64,000 nt of DNA from Nocardiopsis sinuspersici (lineage in GTDB: Bacteria; Actinomycetota; Actinomycetes; Streptosporangiales; Streptosporangiaceae): contig VWVT01000002.1 in NCBI GenBank assembly GCA_008638415.1, forward strand, positions 523,251 to 587,250. The letters run 5' to 3'. The notes under the pieces are model-generated. The model saw only the letters and a list, made by a program, of their open reading frames with translations. It was not told the origin of the DNA and did not search any database. Position 1 is the stretch's first letter; each line of letters opens with the position of its first letter. The position numbers were made by a program, and so were the translations under genes. Below, in pieces: positions 23,680-31,552 of the stretch.

Positions 23680-25689
23680 ATGGGTGGATCTATCGAGCCG
23701 GGTTGGTACGCGGACCCGCAGGGCGACGCGCAGACGCTCAGATGGTGGAACGGTGACGAGTGGACGCGGCATACCCGTTCCCTGAGCGAACTCCAGGGAG
23801 GTGCCACCGGCTCCGACGACGAGGAGCCCGCCACCACCTACCTGGGCGGTTCCGGATCGAGGGACTCCCCCTCCGATGAGGAGGAGGACCCCGGAACAGT
23901 GCGGCTGGGCCCCTCCACGACCCCCGCGCCGATCGACGACGAGCCCAGCACCATGCGCATCGACCCCTCCTGGGCCCGGGACGGGACCGACGGCCCCGCC
24001 GCCCCCGTGGACGACGAGCCCAGCACGATACGTATCAGCCCCTCCCCGGCGCAGGGCTCCCCCCAGCAGGACTCCGCCCCAGCGGCCCCCCAGGCTCCCG
24101 CCCCCATCGATGACGAACCCAGCACCATGCGGATCAACCCGTCATGGGCACAGACTTCCTCCCCCGCTCCCCAGACCCCCGCTCCCCCGGCGGCCCCCGC
24201 GCCGATCGACGACGAGCCCAGCACCATGCGCGTCGATCCCTCCTGGACCCAGGGCGGGACCGACGCGGAGAGGCCCACCGCCGACCTGGGCGGCACGGAC
24301 TCCACCGTGCCGGTCGATCCGGCCGACGTCCCGGGCCGCGTCGGCGACCGGGGACCGGCCGCCGACGACGGCGGCACGGGCGCGACCATGAGGGTCGGTC
24401 CCTCCGACCTGCCCGGGCGCGACGATGACGAGCTGCCCACCGCGGACCTCACCGACGACGAGATCCCCACGTCGGACCTGACCGGCGGCGGTGGTGGCGG
24501 CGAGGACGTTCCGCGTACGGCCGTGTTCGATCCCGGGTCCGTCGGTGACGCGCCGCGCACCGCGGTGTTCACCCCCTCCGGGGGCGAGACCTCCGGAACC
24601 GCCGTGTTCGACCCCAACGACCCGGCGTTCTCGGGCGGCGCCGGTGAGGAGGACGGCAAGAGGGGCGGCAAGTTCAACAAGTTCCTCGGCAGCCTCAAGG
24701 AGGGGTGGGCCGACCTGTCCGAGGAGCGCAAGGAACAGCGCCGCAAGGCCGAGGAGGAGGCCGCCGAGCAGCGCGAGGAGGAGGCCCGCCGCCAGGCCGA
24801 GGAGCAGGCCGGGAACCCGTCCGGGCAGGCCCCGGGCGCGGGCGCCCCCGCCGACGCACCGGGTGGTGCGCAGCCGGGCGCCCCGTGGCCCCCGCCGCGG
24901 CAGTCCTCCGCCCCGGAGGCTCCCGGACAGCAGCAGACCCCGGGGGCGCAGACCCCCGGCCGGCCGGCCTCCGGCGCCCAGACGCCCGCCCAGCAGCCTC
25001 CCGGCGCCCAGTCCTCGGGGGCGGAGCAGGCCCAGCACCCCGGTGCTCAGCCCTCCGGTCCCCAGTACGGGTACTCCGCCCCGGCCACTCCCCCGTCCGG
25101 GCCGCAGCCGGGCATGTTCTCGCCCCAGAGGCAGGCCGGTCCGCCGCAGCCGCCGTCGGGCCCCCAGCCGGGCCACCACCCGTACCCCCAGCCCCAGCAG
25201 GGCGGTTACCCGCCTCCCGGGTACCCGCCCCCGCCGCAGGGAGGCCACCCGAACGCACCGGGACGGCCGCCGCAGGGTCCGCCGCCGGGTCCCCCTGGAC
25301 AGCCGCCACAGGGAATGGGCCGTTCCGGTCCGCCTCCGGGGTTCCCGCCGACCCCCGGCCCGATGGCCGGCGGCCCGGGCGGTCCCGGAGGGCGGCCGCC
25401 GATGGGCGGTTACCCCGGTGGCCCCCAGCGGCCCCAGTGGGGCCAGCCGGGTCCGGGACAGCCGGGTCCGGGACAGCCCCCGGGCGCGTATCCCTACCAG
25501 CAGCGGCCCCCGCAGCAGCCCAGGAAGAAGAAGCGCGGCTGTGGCTGCGGATGCTTCCTCCTCTTCCTGATCGTGCTCGTCGCCGTGGTCCTGGCCTACC
25601 TCCAGTTCTGGGACGTGTGGGACTGGATGTACGAGATCCTCGGCGCGGGCGCACCGCCCGGCGTCTCGGACGACTGGGTCTGGGACTGA
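23680..25689 (+). CDS. DUF2510 membrane protein with repeated Thr-x-Arg-Ile motifs
   Basis: The 669-residue protein opens with a DUF2510 domain (residues 4-35, 'EPGWYADPQGDAQTLRWWNG'). Residues about 65-310 are disordered and repetitive: 'DDEPSTMRIDPSW', 'DDEPSTIRISPSP', 'DDEPSTMRINPSW' and 'DDEPSTMRVDPSW', with looser copies 'PGTVRLGPS' and 'GATMRVGPS', then 'RTAVFDPG' units. Residues about 325-370 are a charged helix, followed by 230 residues rich in Pro, Gly and Gln. A C-terminal helix after 'KKKRGCGCGC' anchors the protein with the repeats probably in the cytoplasm. The Thr-x-x-Ile/Val/Leu pattern resembles FHA-domain ligands (inference). No ribosome site precedes ATG 23680, so translation may be leaderless. 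Confidence 0.8.
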   Translation: MGGSIEPGWYADPQGDAQTLRWWNGDEWTRHTRSLSELQGGATGSDDEEPATTYLGGSGSRDSPSDEEEDPGTVRLGPSTTPAPIDDEPSTMRIDPSWARDGTDGPAAPVDDEPSTIRISPSPAQGSPQQDSAPAAPQAPAPIDDEPSTMRINPSWAQTSSPAPQTPAPPAAPAPIDDEPSTMRVDPSWTQGGTDAERPTADLGGTDSTVPVDPADVPGRVGDRGPAADDGGTGATMRVGPSDLPGRDDDELPTADLTDDEIPTSDLTGGGGGGEDVPRTAVFDPGSVGDAPRTAVFTPSGGETSGTAVFDPNDPAFSGGAGEEDGKRGGKFNKFLGSLKEGWADLSEERKEQRRKAEEEAAEQREEEARRQAEEQAGNPSGQAPGAGAPADAPGGAQPGAPWPPPRQSSAPEAPGQQQTPGAQTPGRPASGAQTPAQQPPGAQSSGAEQAQHPGAQPSGPQYGYSAPATPPSGPQPGMFSPQRQAGPPQPPSGPQPGHHPYPQPQQGGYPPPGYPPPPQGGHPNAPGRPPQGPPPGPPGQPPQGMGRSGPPPGFPPTPGPMAGGPGGPGGRPPMGGYPGGPQRPQWGQPGPGQPGPGQPPGAYPYQQRPPQQPRKKKRGCGCGCFLLFLIVLVAVVLAYLQFWDVWDWMYEILGAGAPPGVSDDWVWD

Positions 25690-25701
25690 CCCAGTCGCCT
25701 C

Positions 25702-25733
25702 AGGGGCGGTCGGACGGTGTTCCGGCCGCCCCT
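25702..25733. terminator. Hairpin terminator after the DUF2510 gene
   Basis: A 12-bp stem with one G-U pair joins AGGGGCGGTCGG (25702-25713) with CCGGCCGCCCCT (25722-25733) around an 8-base loop, 12 bases after the stop and about 45 bases before the oligoribonuclease start. Confidence 0.7.
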
Positions 25734-25776
25734 TCGCCATCCCCGGCGCTTCTCACAAGCCCCTAAGCTGACCGGT

Positions 25777-26427
25777 ATGACTGACAGTTTGGTGTGGATC
25801 GACTGCGAGATGACGGGCCTGGACTTCGAGAGCGACGCGCTCATCGAGGTGGCCTGTCTGATCACCGACGGGGAGCTCAACATCCTCGACGAGGGTGTGG
25901 ACGTCGTGATCAGACCACCGCAGGACGCACTGGACCGTATGGGCGACTTCGTGCGCGACATGCACACCACCTCCGGGCTGCTGGAGCAGCTGGACAAGGG
26001 TGTGAGCCTGCAGGAGGCCGAGGACATGGTCCTGGAGCACATCCACCAGTACGTGACCGAGCCGCGCAAGGCCCCGCTGTGCGGGAACTCGATCTCCACC
26101 GACCGCACGTTCCTGGCACGTGACATGAAGCGCATCGACGAGTTCCTGCACTACCGGATGGTGGACGTGTCCTCCATCAAGGAGCTGCTGCGCCGCTGGT
26201 ACCCGCGTGTGTACTACGCGAGCCCGGAGAAGAACGGCGGCCACCGGGCGCTCGCCGACATCACCGAGAGCATCCGTGAGCTGCGCTACTACCGCGCCGC
26301 GGCCTTCGTCCCCCCGCCCGGCCCGAGCTCGTCCACGGCCCGCGCCATCGCCGCCGACGTGGCCGCCGGAGGCACCGGAACCGAGGCCCGCGAGGAGGCT
26401 TCGGGGAACGGCACGGCCGAAAACTGA
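25777..26427 (+). CDS. orn: Oligoribonuclease
   Basis: The 216-residue protein is a DEDDh 3'-5' exoribonuclease that degrades very short RNAs (nanoRNA, including pGpG) in the cytoplasm. Exonuclease motif I is 'LVWIDCEMTGLD', motif II is 'LCGNSISTDRTFLARDM', and motif III is 'GGHRALADITESI' with the catalytic His and Asp. 'YYRAAAF' ends the core. The last 35 residues are a Pro/Ala/Ser-rich tail longer than in E. coli Orn. The ATG at 25777 has no ribosome site. TAAGCT at 25764-25769 is well placed as a -10 for a transcript starting almost at the ATG, so a leaderless mRNA is likely. The tRNA-His gene follows 66 bases downstream, an arrangement common in actinomycetes. Confidence 0.97.
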   Translation: MTDSLVWIDCEMTGLDFESDALIEVACLITDGELNILDEGVDVVIRPPQDALDRMGDFVRDMHTTSGLLEQLDKGVSLQEAEDMVLEHIHQYVTEPRKAPLCGNSISTDRTFLARDMKRIDEFLHYRMVDVSSIKELLRRWYPRVYYASPEKNGGHRALADITESIRELRYYRAAAFVPPPGPSSSTARAIAADVAAGGTGTEAREEASGNGTAEN

Positions 26428-26450
26428 TCGAAGCACTCCCCCGAGTCCGC

Positions 26451-26456
26451 TAAGCT
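26451..26456 (+). promoter_or_regulatory. Candidate -10 element of the tRNA-His promoter
   Basis: TAAGCT at 26451-26456 lies 38 bases before the tRNA 5' end and repeats the hexamer found in front of orn. The -35 region (around 26424-26429, CTGATC) is poor, so this call is tentative. Confidence 0.4.
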
Positions 26457-26493
26457 TGAGACGTACGCAGGGCCGAGAGGCCAGGCGCACGTG

Positions 26494-26569
26494 GTGGGTG
26501 TAGCTCAGCCGGTAGAGCACTTGGTTGTGGTCCAAGAAGTCGCGGGTTCAAGTCCCGTCACTCACCCCA
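26494..26569 (+). tRNA. tRNA-His (anticodon GTG), CCA encoded
   Basis: The cloverleaf is complete. The acceptor GTGGGTG (26494-26500) pairs with CACTCAC (26559-26565). The anticodon arm CTTGG-TTGTGGT-CCAAG carries GTG, and the T arm is GCGGG-TTCAAGT-CCCGT with a closing G-U. The G at 26493 can serve as the extra G-1 of tRNA-His, pairing with C73 at 26566. CCA (26567-26569) is genome-encoded. Although tRNA genes are common phage targets, no duplicated 3' end or integrase is visible in the window. Confidence 0.96.
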
Positions 26570-26576
26570 GAGGCTT

Positions 26577-26616
26577 AAGCCCCTGACCAGCGGAAACGCA
26601 AAATGGTCAGGGGCTT
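26577..26616 (+). terminator. Intrinsic terminator after tRNA-His
   Basis: AAGCCCCTGACCA (26577-26589) pairs with TGGTCAGGGGCTT (26604-26616), a 13-bp stem followed by a T. It starts eight bases after the tRNA CCA end. Confidence 0.85.
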
Positions 26617-26726
26617 TCGCGTTGCCGGGGGTGGAGTAGCAGTCACCCTGTTCGGCGGTTGAACAGTGACGAAGCCAGAGCCGACCACACTGGCCGTTGA
26701 TCCCCTGGCATGGCAGGATGGCGCTC

Positions 26727-27122
26727 ATGCCCCAATCGCCCCCCTTTGGGATCCCCTCGAACACTCCCCAGCCCGGCCGATTGGGCGCTGCGCCACAGCA
26801 CCGGCAGGGGTCGCCCGCGGACAAGGCGATCACGATCGTCCTTGTCTGCCTTGCGCCACCGGTATGCGTTGGGACGAGTTTCTGGGGCGTTTTCTCGGTC
26901 ATGGCGACCGCGAGTTGTGGAAGCGACTGCGGCGGCGCCGTCGACATGGCCATCCCACTGATGATCTTCTCGCCATGGGTGGTCTGGCTGATCGCCACTG
27001 TCTGGGCGATAGTGCGCCTGGTCAGAAAACAGCCCGCGGTCTGGGTGATGCTCCTCGGCCTGGGAATGGCGACCGTGATCTATGTGGCGGCGAACATCAT
27101 GCTGTTCACGGGCGTTGGCTGA
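26727..27122 (+). CDS. Small membrane protein of unknown function
   Basis: The 131-residue protein starts at ATG 26727 with AGGA nine bases upstream. After a Pro/Gln-rich N-terminus it has three hydrophobic segments: 'AITIVLVCLAPPVCVGTSFW', 'MIFSPWVVWLIATVWAIV' and 'VWVMLLGLGMATVIYVAANI'. Four Cys residues lie in or near the first membrane-external stretch. No motif identifies a function. Codon bias is weaker than in neighbouring core genes, consistent with accessory DNA next to a tRNA gene. Confidence 0.6.
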   Translation: MPQSPPFGIPSNTPQPGRLGAAPQHRQGSPADKAITIVLVCLAPPVCVGTSFWGVFSVMATASCGSDCGGAVDMAIPLMIFSPWVVWLIATVWAIVRLVRKQPAVWVMLLGLGMATVIYVAANIMLFTGVG

Positions 27123-27518
27123 TCATCCACAGGCATCGAGGTCCCGCCGATCACCGGGGCGAGACCGCCGGTGCCCTCGGGGACGTGGCGTCGGTGGGGA
27201 CTCTCCCGATCGCACCGCCCGTCCCCGCGAGGACCACAGGTCCCTCGCTGGGGTGGCGAGGTGCCGGTGAGCCTCAGGCTCTCACCCGCGGCTCGCAGTT
27301 CCTCTCCGCACTCCCCCACCGACGCCCGTGGTCCCGGCTGCGGGGACCGGGCCAAGAAGGGCGGCGACCGGTGCGGATCGGCCTGAACCCATGACGGTTC
27401 ATCACTCCTCGCCGACTACGATCACCGGCCATCAGGGCCGCGCGACGTATCTGTCGGCGGTGCCCCCACCCGAGGCTTCTCCTCCACGCGGGCGGGGACG
27501 GCACCGGGGCTTTGGCGG
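27123..27518. other. Spacer without recognisable features
   Basis: These 396 bases hold no frame with coding character on either strand, and no strong hairpin or promoter that I can support. The region may be gene debris next to the tRNA-linked accessory segment. Confidence 0.4.
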
Positions 27519-27914
27519 TCAGTGGTAGAAGCCGACGATTCCGTGGCCCTGCTCGGCCGCCACCCGGATCCACTGCAGGACCGTGTGCACCGACTCGCGC
27601 ATGGAATGGTCCTCCAGGGCCTCCACCTGTTCAGGGGTCACGGAGCGCGCCTGCTCGGCCGCCCGGCGAACGCCCTCCCTGCTCCACTCCTCGCCGTCCT
27701 CGTCGCCCATCCACAGGTCGTCCATGCGCACCGCGTCCACGCCCAGTTCCGTCAGCGCCTTGTCCACCTCGGCGAACCACCAGAACTTCACCGGGTAGAA
27801 GGGGGCGTTGGGAAGGAAGCGCCCGTGGCGTTCGCACTGGCTCCGGTAGAGGGCCGGATCGGCGCGGGAGATGCGGTCGAGGTCGACGCTGTAGGCCATC
27901 AGTCCTGAGCTCAT
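27519..27914 (-). CDS. Small cytoplasmic protein of unknown function (DUF7691-like)
   Basis: The 131-residue protein begins 'MSSGLMAYSVDLDRI' and contains 'PFYPVKFWWFAEVDKAL', 'DDLWMGDEDGEEW' and a C-terminal 'HGIVGFYH'. The 'YSVDLDRI' opening recalls small actinomycete proteins now grouped as DUF7691, but I cannot confirm this by eye. It is soluble and acidic, with no catalytic motif. ATG 27914 has no clear ribosome site; ATG 27899 has AGGA very close upstream and is an alternative. The size, composition and accessory neighbourhood would fit an orphan immunity-type protein, which is only a guess. Confidence 0.6.
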   Translation of the reverse strand: MSSGLMAYSVDLDRISRADPALYRSQCERHGRFLPNAPFYPVKFWWFAEVDKALTELGVDAVRMDDLWMGDEDGEEWSREGVRRAAEQARSVTPEQVEALEDHSMRESVHTVLQWIRVAAEQGHGIVGFYH

Positions 27915-28082
27915 ACCGAGGAATGTACGGACCGCCCACGACAAGGCGGATACGGCGCCCGCGTCGGGGCTGCCACGCTCGCGCGGCCCTCCCCGGAACC
28001 CGCCCGGAGAGGGCCGCGGTCCTACGTGGGTGCCGTCAGACCGGGGCGGGAGCACACGGCCCCCGCCCGTTCATGAGAAGGC

Positions 28083-29030
28083 TCAGAACTCCAGCACGAG
28101 GCGTCCGCGTACTCCGCCCGCTTCCAGCAGGCGATGGGCCTCGGCGGCCTGTTCGGCGGGCAGGGTCCGCGCCACACGCGGGGTCAGGACCCCCTCCTCC
28201 ACCTGCCGGCGCAGCCGGTCGAGTTCGTCCCGCTCCCTCAGGTAGTCCACGACCATGACCGGATGGAAGGAGGCGCCCCGCTCACGCGCCCGATCGGTTC
28301 CGGTGTAGCCGCGGACGGTCGCGATTCCTCCACCGTCGCGTACGGCGTCCAGGACCAGCTCGTCCTGCACCGCGGCGTCGACGAGGGCGTCGGCCCCGCC
28401 GGGGACCACCTCGCGGACGCGCTGGGCGACGTCGTCCCCGCGGGCCACCACGACGTCGGCTCCCAGTTCCTTGACCAGCACCTCGTCCTTGGGAGCGGCG
28501 TCGGCCACGACCCGCAGCCCCTCGGCCTTGGCCAGCTGGATCACGTACCCGCCGAGCACACCGGCCGCGCCGGTGACCGCGAGGGTCCGTCCCGCCTCCA
28601 GGTTCAACATGTCCAACGCGCGCCGCGCCGTCAGGCCGTTCATCGGCAGGGTGGAAGCGGCGGCGGTCGAGACGCCGGCCGGGGCCCGGACCACCGAGTC
28701 GGCGGGCAGCACCAGGCTCTCGCCGTAGGCGCCGTGCGAGGCCTTCGGCGCGACGATCGCCATCACGGGGTCGCCGACGGCCAGGTCCCCGGACACCTCG
28801 GGGCCGACCTCGTCGAGCACCCCGGCGGCGTCCATACCCGGCACGTAGGGCGGCGGGAACTCGCGCTGTGCGTCAGCACGCCCGCCGTTGCGGACCAGGG
28901 TGTCGGTCGGGTTGACCGCCGCCGCGCGCACGCGGATCCGCACCTCGCCGGGGCCCGCGTGGCGCTCCGGAACGTCGAAGCCCCGCAGAGCCTCGGGGCC
29001 TCCGAACTCGTCTACTCCGATAACTCGCAT
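28083..29030 (-). CDS. NADP-dependent quinone oxidoreductase-like protein (zinc-free MDR family)
   Basis: The 315-residue protein belongs to the medium-chain dehydrogenase/reductase superfamily. The GroES-like N-terminus runs through 'PGEVRIRVRAAAVNPTDTLVRNG' and 'PYVPGMDAAGVLDEVG'. The Rossmann domain has 'LAVTGAAGVLGGYVIQLAKAEGLRV', where the glycine pattern and the lack of zinc-binding Cys mark the quinone reductase branch. The C-terminal 'QAAEAHRLLEAGGVRGRLVLEF' is typical of the family. It likely reduces a quinone or enone with NADPH. The start at ATG 29030 has no good ribosome site. It lies 129 bases downstream of the frameshifted Imm21-like gene on the same strand. Confidence 0.88.
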   Translation of the reverse strand: MRVIGVDEFGGPEALRGFDVPERHAGPGEVRIRVRAAAVNPTDTLVRNGGRADAQREFPPPYVPGMDAAGVLDEVGPEVSGDLAVGDPVMAIVAPKASHGAYGESLVLPADSVVRAPAGVSTAAASTLPMNGLTARRALDMLNLEAGRTLAVTGAAGVLGGYVIQLAKAEGLRVVADAAPKDEVLVKELGADVVVARGDDVAQRVREVVPGGADALVDAAVQDELVLDAVRDGGGIATVRGYTGTDRARERGASFHPVMVVDYLRERDELDRLRRQVEEGVLTPRVARTLPAEQAAEAHRLLEAGGVRGRLVLEF

Positions 29031-29159
29031 GCCCGCGGCAACACGTGCCCGCGCGGCGGCATTCCTGCCCCCGCACAGGGCGGGAAGGGACCCGATCCGG
29101 GGGCCACTTCACTGAGCACCGGCCGCTCGGGCACCGGCCGCTCAGGCCGACCGCAGGTG

Positions 29160-29742
29160 TCAGTCGGCGGGTAGGAGCCGCACCAGACCGACCCGGGTGT
29201 GCTCGTCCGCCCAGGCCTGGACGGCACCGACCCTCCACCGGCCGGAAGGCAGCGGAACGGGCGCCTGTTCGGGCATCCCGCCGCCGGGGTACTCGACGTC
29301 CAGTTCGACTGCCGGCACGGCGGAGTCCATGAGCACGGCGGAACCGTCCGTCACCCAGACCCCGCACTCCTCCCACTCCGTGGCCGGGTCCGCCAGGACC
29401 ACCTCGACCGCGGCCCTCAGAGGGGCCTCGGAGTCGGCGGCGAGCCAGCGCAGGAAGACCCGGTGCTCGGGCAGGTAGCAACTCGTGGAAGGCAGGTCCC
29501 CCAGGACCAGCGCCTGCGCGCCGCTCCCTCCCACGGGGACCATCCCCGCCAGGCCCACCGCGCAGGCCCGGTCGTAGTCGTCGGGGGGTGTCCGAGTCCC
29601 CGACGACCATCCCCTCCTCCGTGCAGCCACCCCATGCGGCCAGCGCGGAGGAGGGAACCACCAGCAGCGGGCCGCCGAACGAACCCACCCAGGTGGGAGG
29701 AGCAGGGGACGCGTCGGTTTCGGTGGAGGAGGAGCCGCTCAT
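29160..29742 (-). pseudogene. Imm21-like immunity protein gene, frameshifted
   Basis: Two minus-strand frames together make one Imm21-type protein. The N-terminal part starts at ATG 29742 ('TWVGSFGGPLLVVPSSAL', 'WGGCTEEGMVVGDSDTP'). The rest continues in another frame with 'DDYDRACAVGLAGMVPVGG', 'ALVLGDLPSTSCYLPEHRVF' and 'LRWLAADSEAPLRAA'. The break falls at a run of six G (29583-29588, plus strand); removing one base restores a continuous reading of about 193 residues. Imm21 proteins are thought to neutralise polymorphic toxins. No toxin gene is next to it. The frameshift may be real decay, phase variation at the homopolymer, or a sequencing error. Confidence 0.75.
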
Positions 29743-29982
29743 GCGGCCAGTGTCCCCCACGGCCACTGACAATGTCCTGCCGGGCATCGGCCCACCTCTG
29801 TCACCAGGGCTTCTCCGCCGGTTCTGTCCGGGTGTGGCCGGATGTGGCCCCTCCCCCGGCTTCGGAACGAACATCCAGGTGGAGCGGCGATCCCCTTCGG
29901 AGATCAGTCGTATCCCCAGGCAGGAGAGGTTTGTCGTGTCCGCCCGGTCACTGTTAGCTTCCTTGCCAGCCGGTCGCCTCAC

Positions 29983-30432
29983 GTGACCGAGCTTGCGGTG
30001 TCCCCCACCCAGAACCCCCCCGTGGAACAGCGGCACGCGTGCTGCCGCCACGGCGCCGTCATCGGCTATGTCATCCTCGACGTCGCGGAGCCCTCGTCGT
30101 GGACCCACATGTACCTGGCAGTCTCCGGTCCCGAATCCCACTCCCGCTACGCGGACTGGTTTGAGGAGGGCTACCCCTCCTTCAGCCGCAGCTTCCCCAT
30201 CGAGACCCATCCCATCGACGAGTTCGGTGCCGTGGGCCCCAAGGGTTACCACCTGGTCTTCGACGCGCCCCGGGCCAAGCCCGTCGAAAACGGGCGCATG
30301 GTCATCGACACCCTGAGGGAGATGGCCCGCGAGGGGTGCGCGGTGGTGGTCGCCACCCACAACGACAACGTGCGCGATGCCTGCGACGCGGTGTTCGACG
30401 TCCAGGACCAGCGCCTCACCGCGGCCGTGTAG
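29983..30432 (+). CDS. Chimeric ORF ending in an ABC-transporter ATPase tail
   Basis: The 149-residue frame starts at GTG 29983 without a good ribosome site. Residues about 25-95 ('AVIGYVILDVAEPSSWTHMY' to 'GYHLVFDAP') belong to no family I know. From residue about 103 the sequence switches to the C-terminal end of an ABC ATPase of the LolD/MacB kind: 'ENGRMVIDTLREMAREGCAV' then 'VVATHNDNVRDACDAVF', including the switch His of 'ATH'. Walker A, signature and Walker B regions are missing, so it cannot hydrolyse ATP. This looks like a deletion fusion that removed most of an ABC gene, in line with the damaged genes on both sides. Confidence 0.5.
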   Translation: MTELAVSPTQNPPVEQRHACCRHGAVIGYVILDVAEPSSWTHMYLAVSGPESHSRYADWFEEGYPSFSRSFPIETHPIDEFGAVGPKGYHLVFDAPRAKPVENGRMVIDTLREMAREGCAVVVATHNDNVRDACDAVFDVQDQRLTAAV

Positions 30433-30617
30433 GACCAGCACGCCCGGCCCGGAGGGGTGGGCGGTGATCCGCGCCCACGGTGAAGGCGTGTCCGGCAGCG
30501 CCGGGGCCAGGCGGCCGACGGCGCTGACCGCCGATGCCACCGCGCTCGACACTCGACACCCTGTTCTGGCTGATGTTCAGCCGCTCGGCGGGCCGAACCC
30601 TGGTGAGGCCGGACGGT

Positions 30618-31242
30618 TCACGGTCGCCGGAGCGTGCCGTCGGTCCACCGGCGCATCCACTCGGTGAAGGTGAGCTCCCGGGGGAGCAGCATGGTGCCCG
30701 GATCGTCCTCGGTCATCGTGTTGGGGTCGATGGCCCACATCCCACCGGGCGGGTCGCCGCAGTCGACCAGCAACTCTATGCCGCACCCCAGTCGCACAGC
30801 GACAGGAGCGACTCCGCCATCGACTGCAGCTCCCGGGCCACTCCGCCTGTTGTTCGAGGGCGCCGATGACGGAGGCGCCGTTCTCCTGCTTCCGCAGCGG
30901 CAGCAGGCCGTAGCCGGGGCCGAAGCCCCCGTCGCCGAGTTCGAGGTAGCAGCGCCGTAGCAGCGGTGACATGGGGCGGCCGAGGAGCTCCTCGCACTCG
31001 CGTACCGCGTCCTCCGGCGCGGGCGTGAGCGGCGGCAGCGGGTCGAGCCGCCCCGAGGCGAGGGCGGTGTCGTACTCCGGGGTGCCCCTGAAGCAGACCG
31101 TCCGCCACTGTTCCTGGTCGACGCGATGCCGGGTCACGTCACCGCCGGCGTCGATCGGCGGGCCGAGCCGGTGGTCCAGGTACTCACCGGCGAGCACTCG
31201 TGCGCGTACGGCCTCGAACACCGCGTCGTCATCGCTCTTCAC
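30618..31242 (-). pseudogene. SMI1/KNR4-like gene with two frameshifts
   Basis: The protein can be followed through three frames. It starts at GTG 31242 ('DDDAVFEAVRARVLAGEYLD') and reads 'LLGRPMSPLLRRCYLELGDG' and 'FGPGYGLLPLRKQENGASV', the SMI1/KNR4 core. Near 30840-30856 it shifts to 'VARELQSMAESLLSLCDWG', and near 30781-30795 shifts again to a frame reading from CGIEL through 'LVDCGDPPGGMWAIDPN' to 'ELTFTEWMRRWTDGTL'. Each shift needs one base added. Bacterial SMI1/KNR4 proteins are often immunity proteins of contact-dependent or secreted toxin systems. With two breaks in about 70 bases the gene is probably dead, unless the sequence is poor here. Confidence 0.75.
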
Positions 31243-31552
31243 GCGTCCAGTGTTCCCACCGCATACGACAGAACCGTCCCCCTGTCCCCCTCGAAAACCG
31301 CTGGCGGCCGGACTCCGTGAACGGGCGGCCACCGAGCCGACGGGGCCGTCCCCCGCCCTTCGTTTCCCGGGGGCGCGCGGCGCCTGGTGCACGCCGGATG
31401 TCCGGGCGGCCACGGGTGGGTGAACGCGCGGGGGAAGACACCTGTCCGTCTGGACACCAGGCTCCCGACGGGACGAGGATCGGTTCCCTGCCGGGCAACG
31501 AACGCACAAGCCCGACATACGTGGACATTCGGCGTCTCCTGGAAGGGTCGGA
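31243..31552. other. Divergent spacer before the STAND NTPase gene
   Basis: These 310 bases lie between the start of the SMI1-like pseudogene and the STAND gene and should contain the promoter of the latter. I find no confident -35/-10 pair and no gene. Confidence 0.35.

Noticed and set aside
26494-31550. An integrative element inserted at tRNA-His
   Set aside because: No integrase gene and no second copy of the tRNA 3' end are in the window; accessory genes alone do not prove integration.
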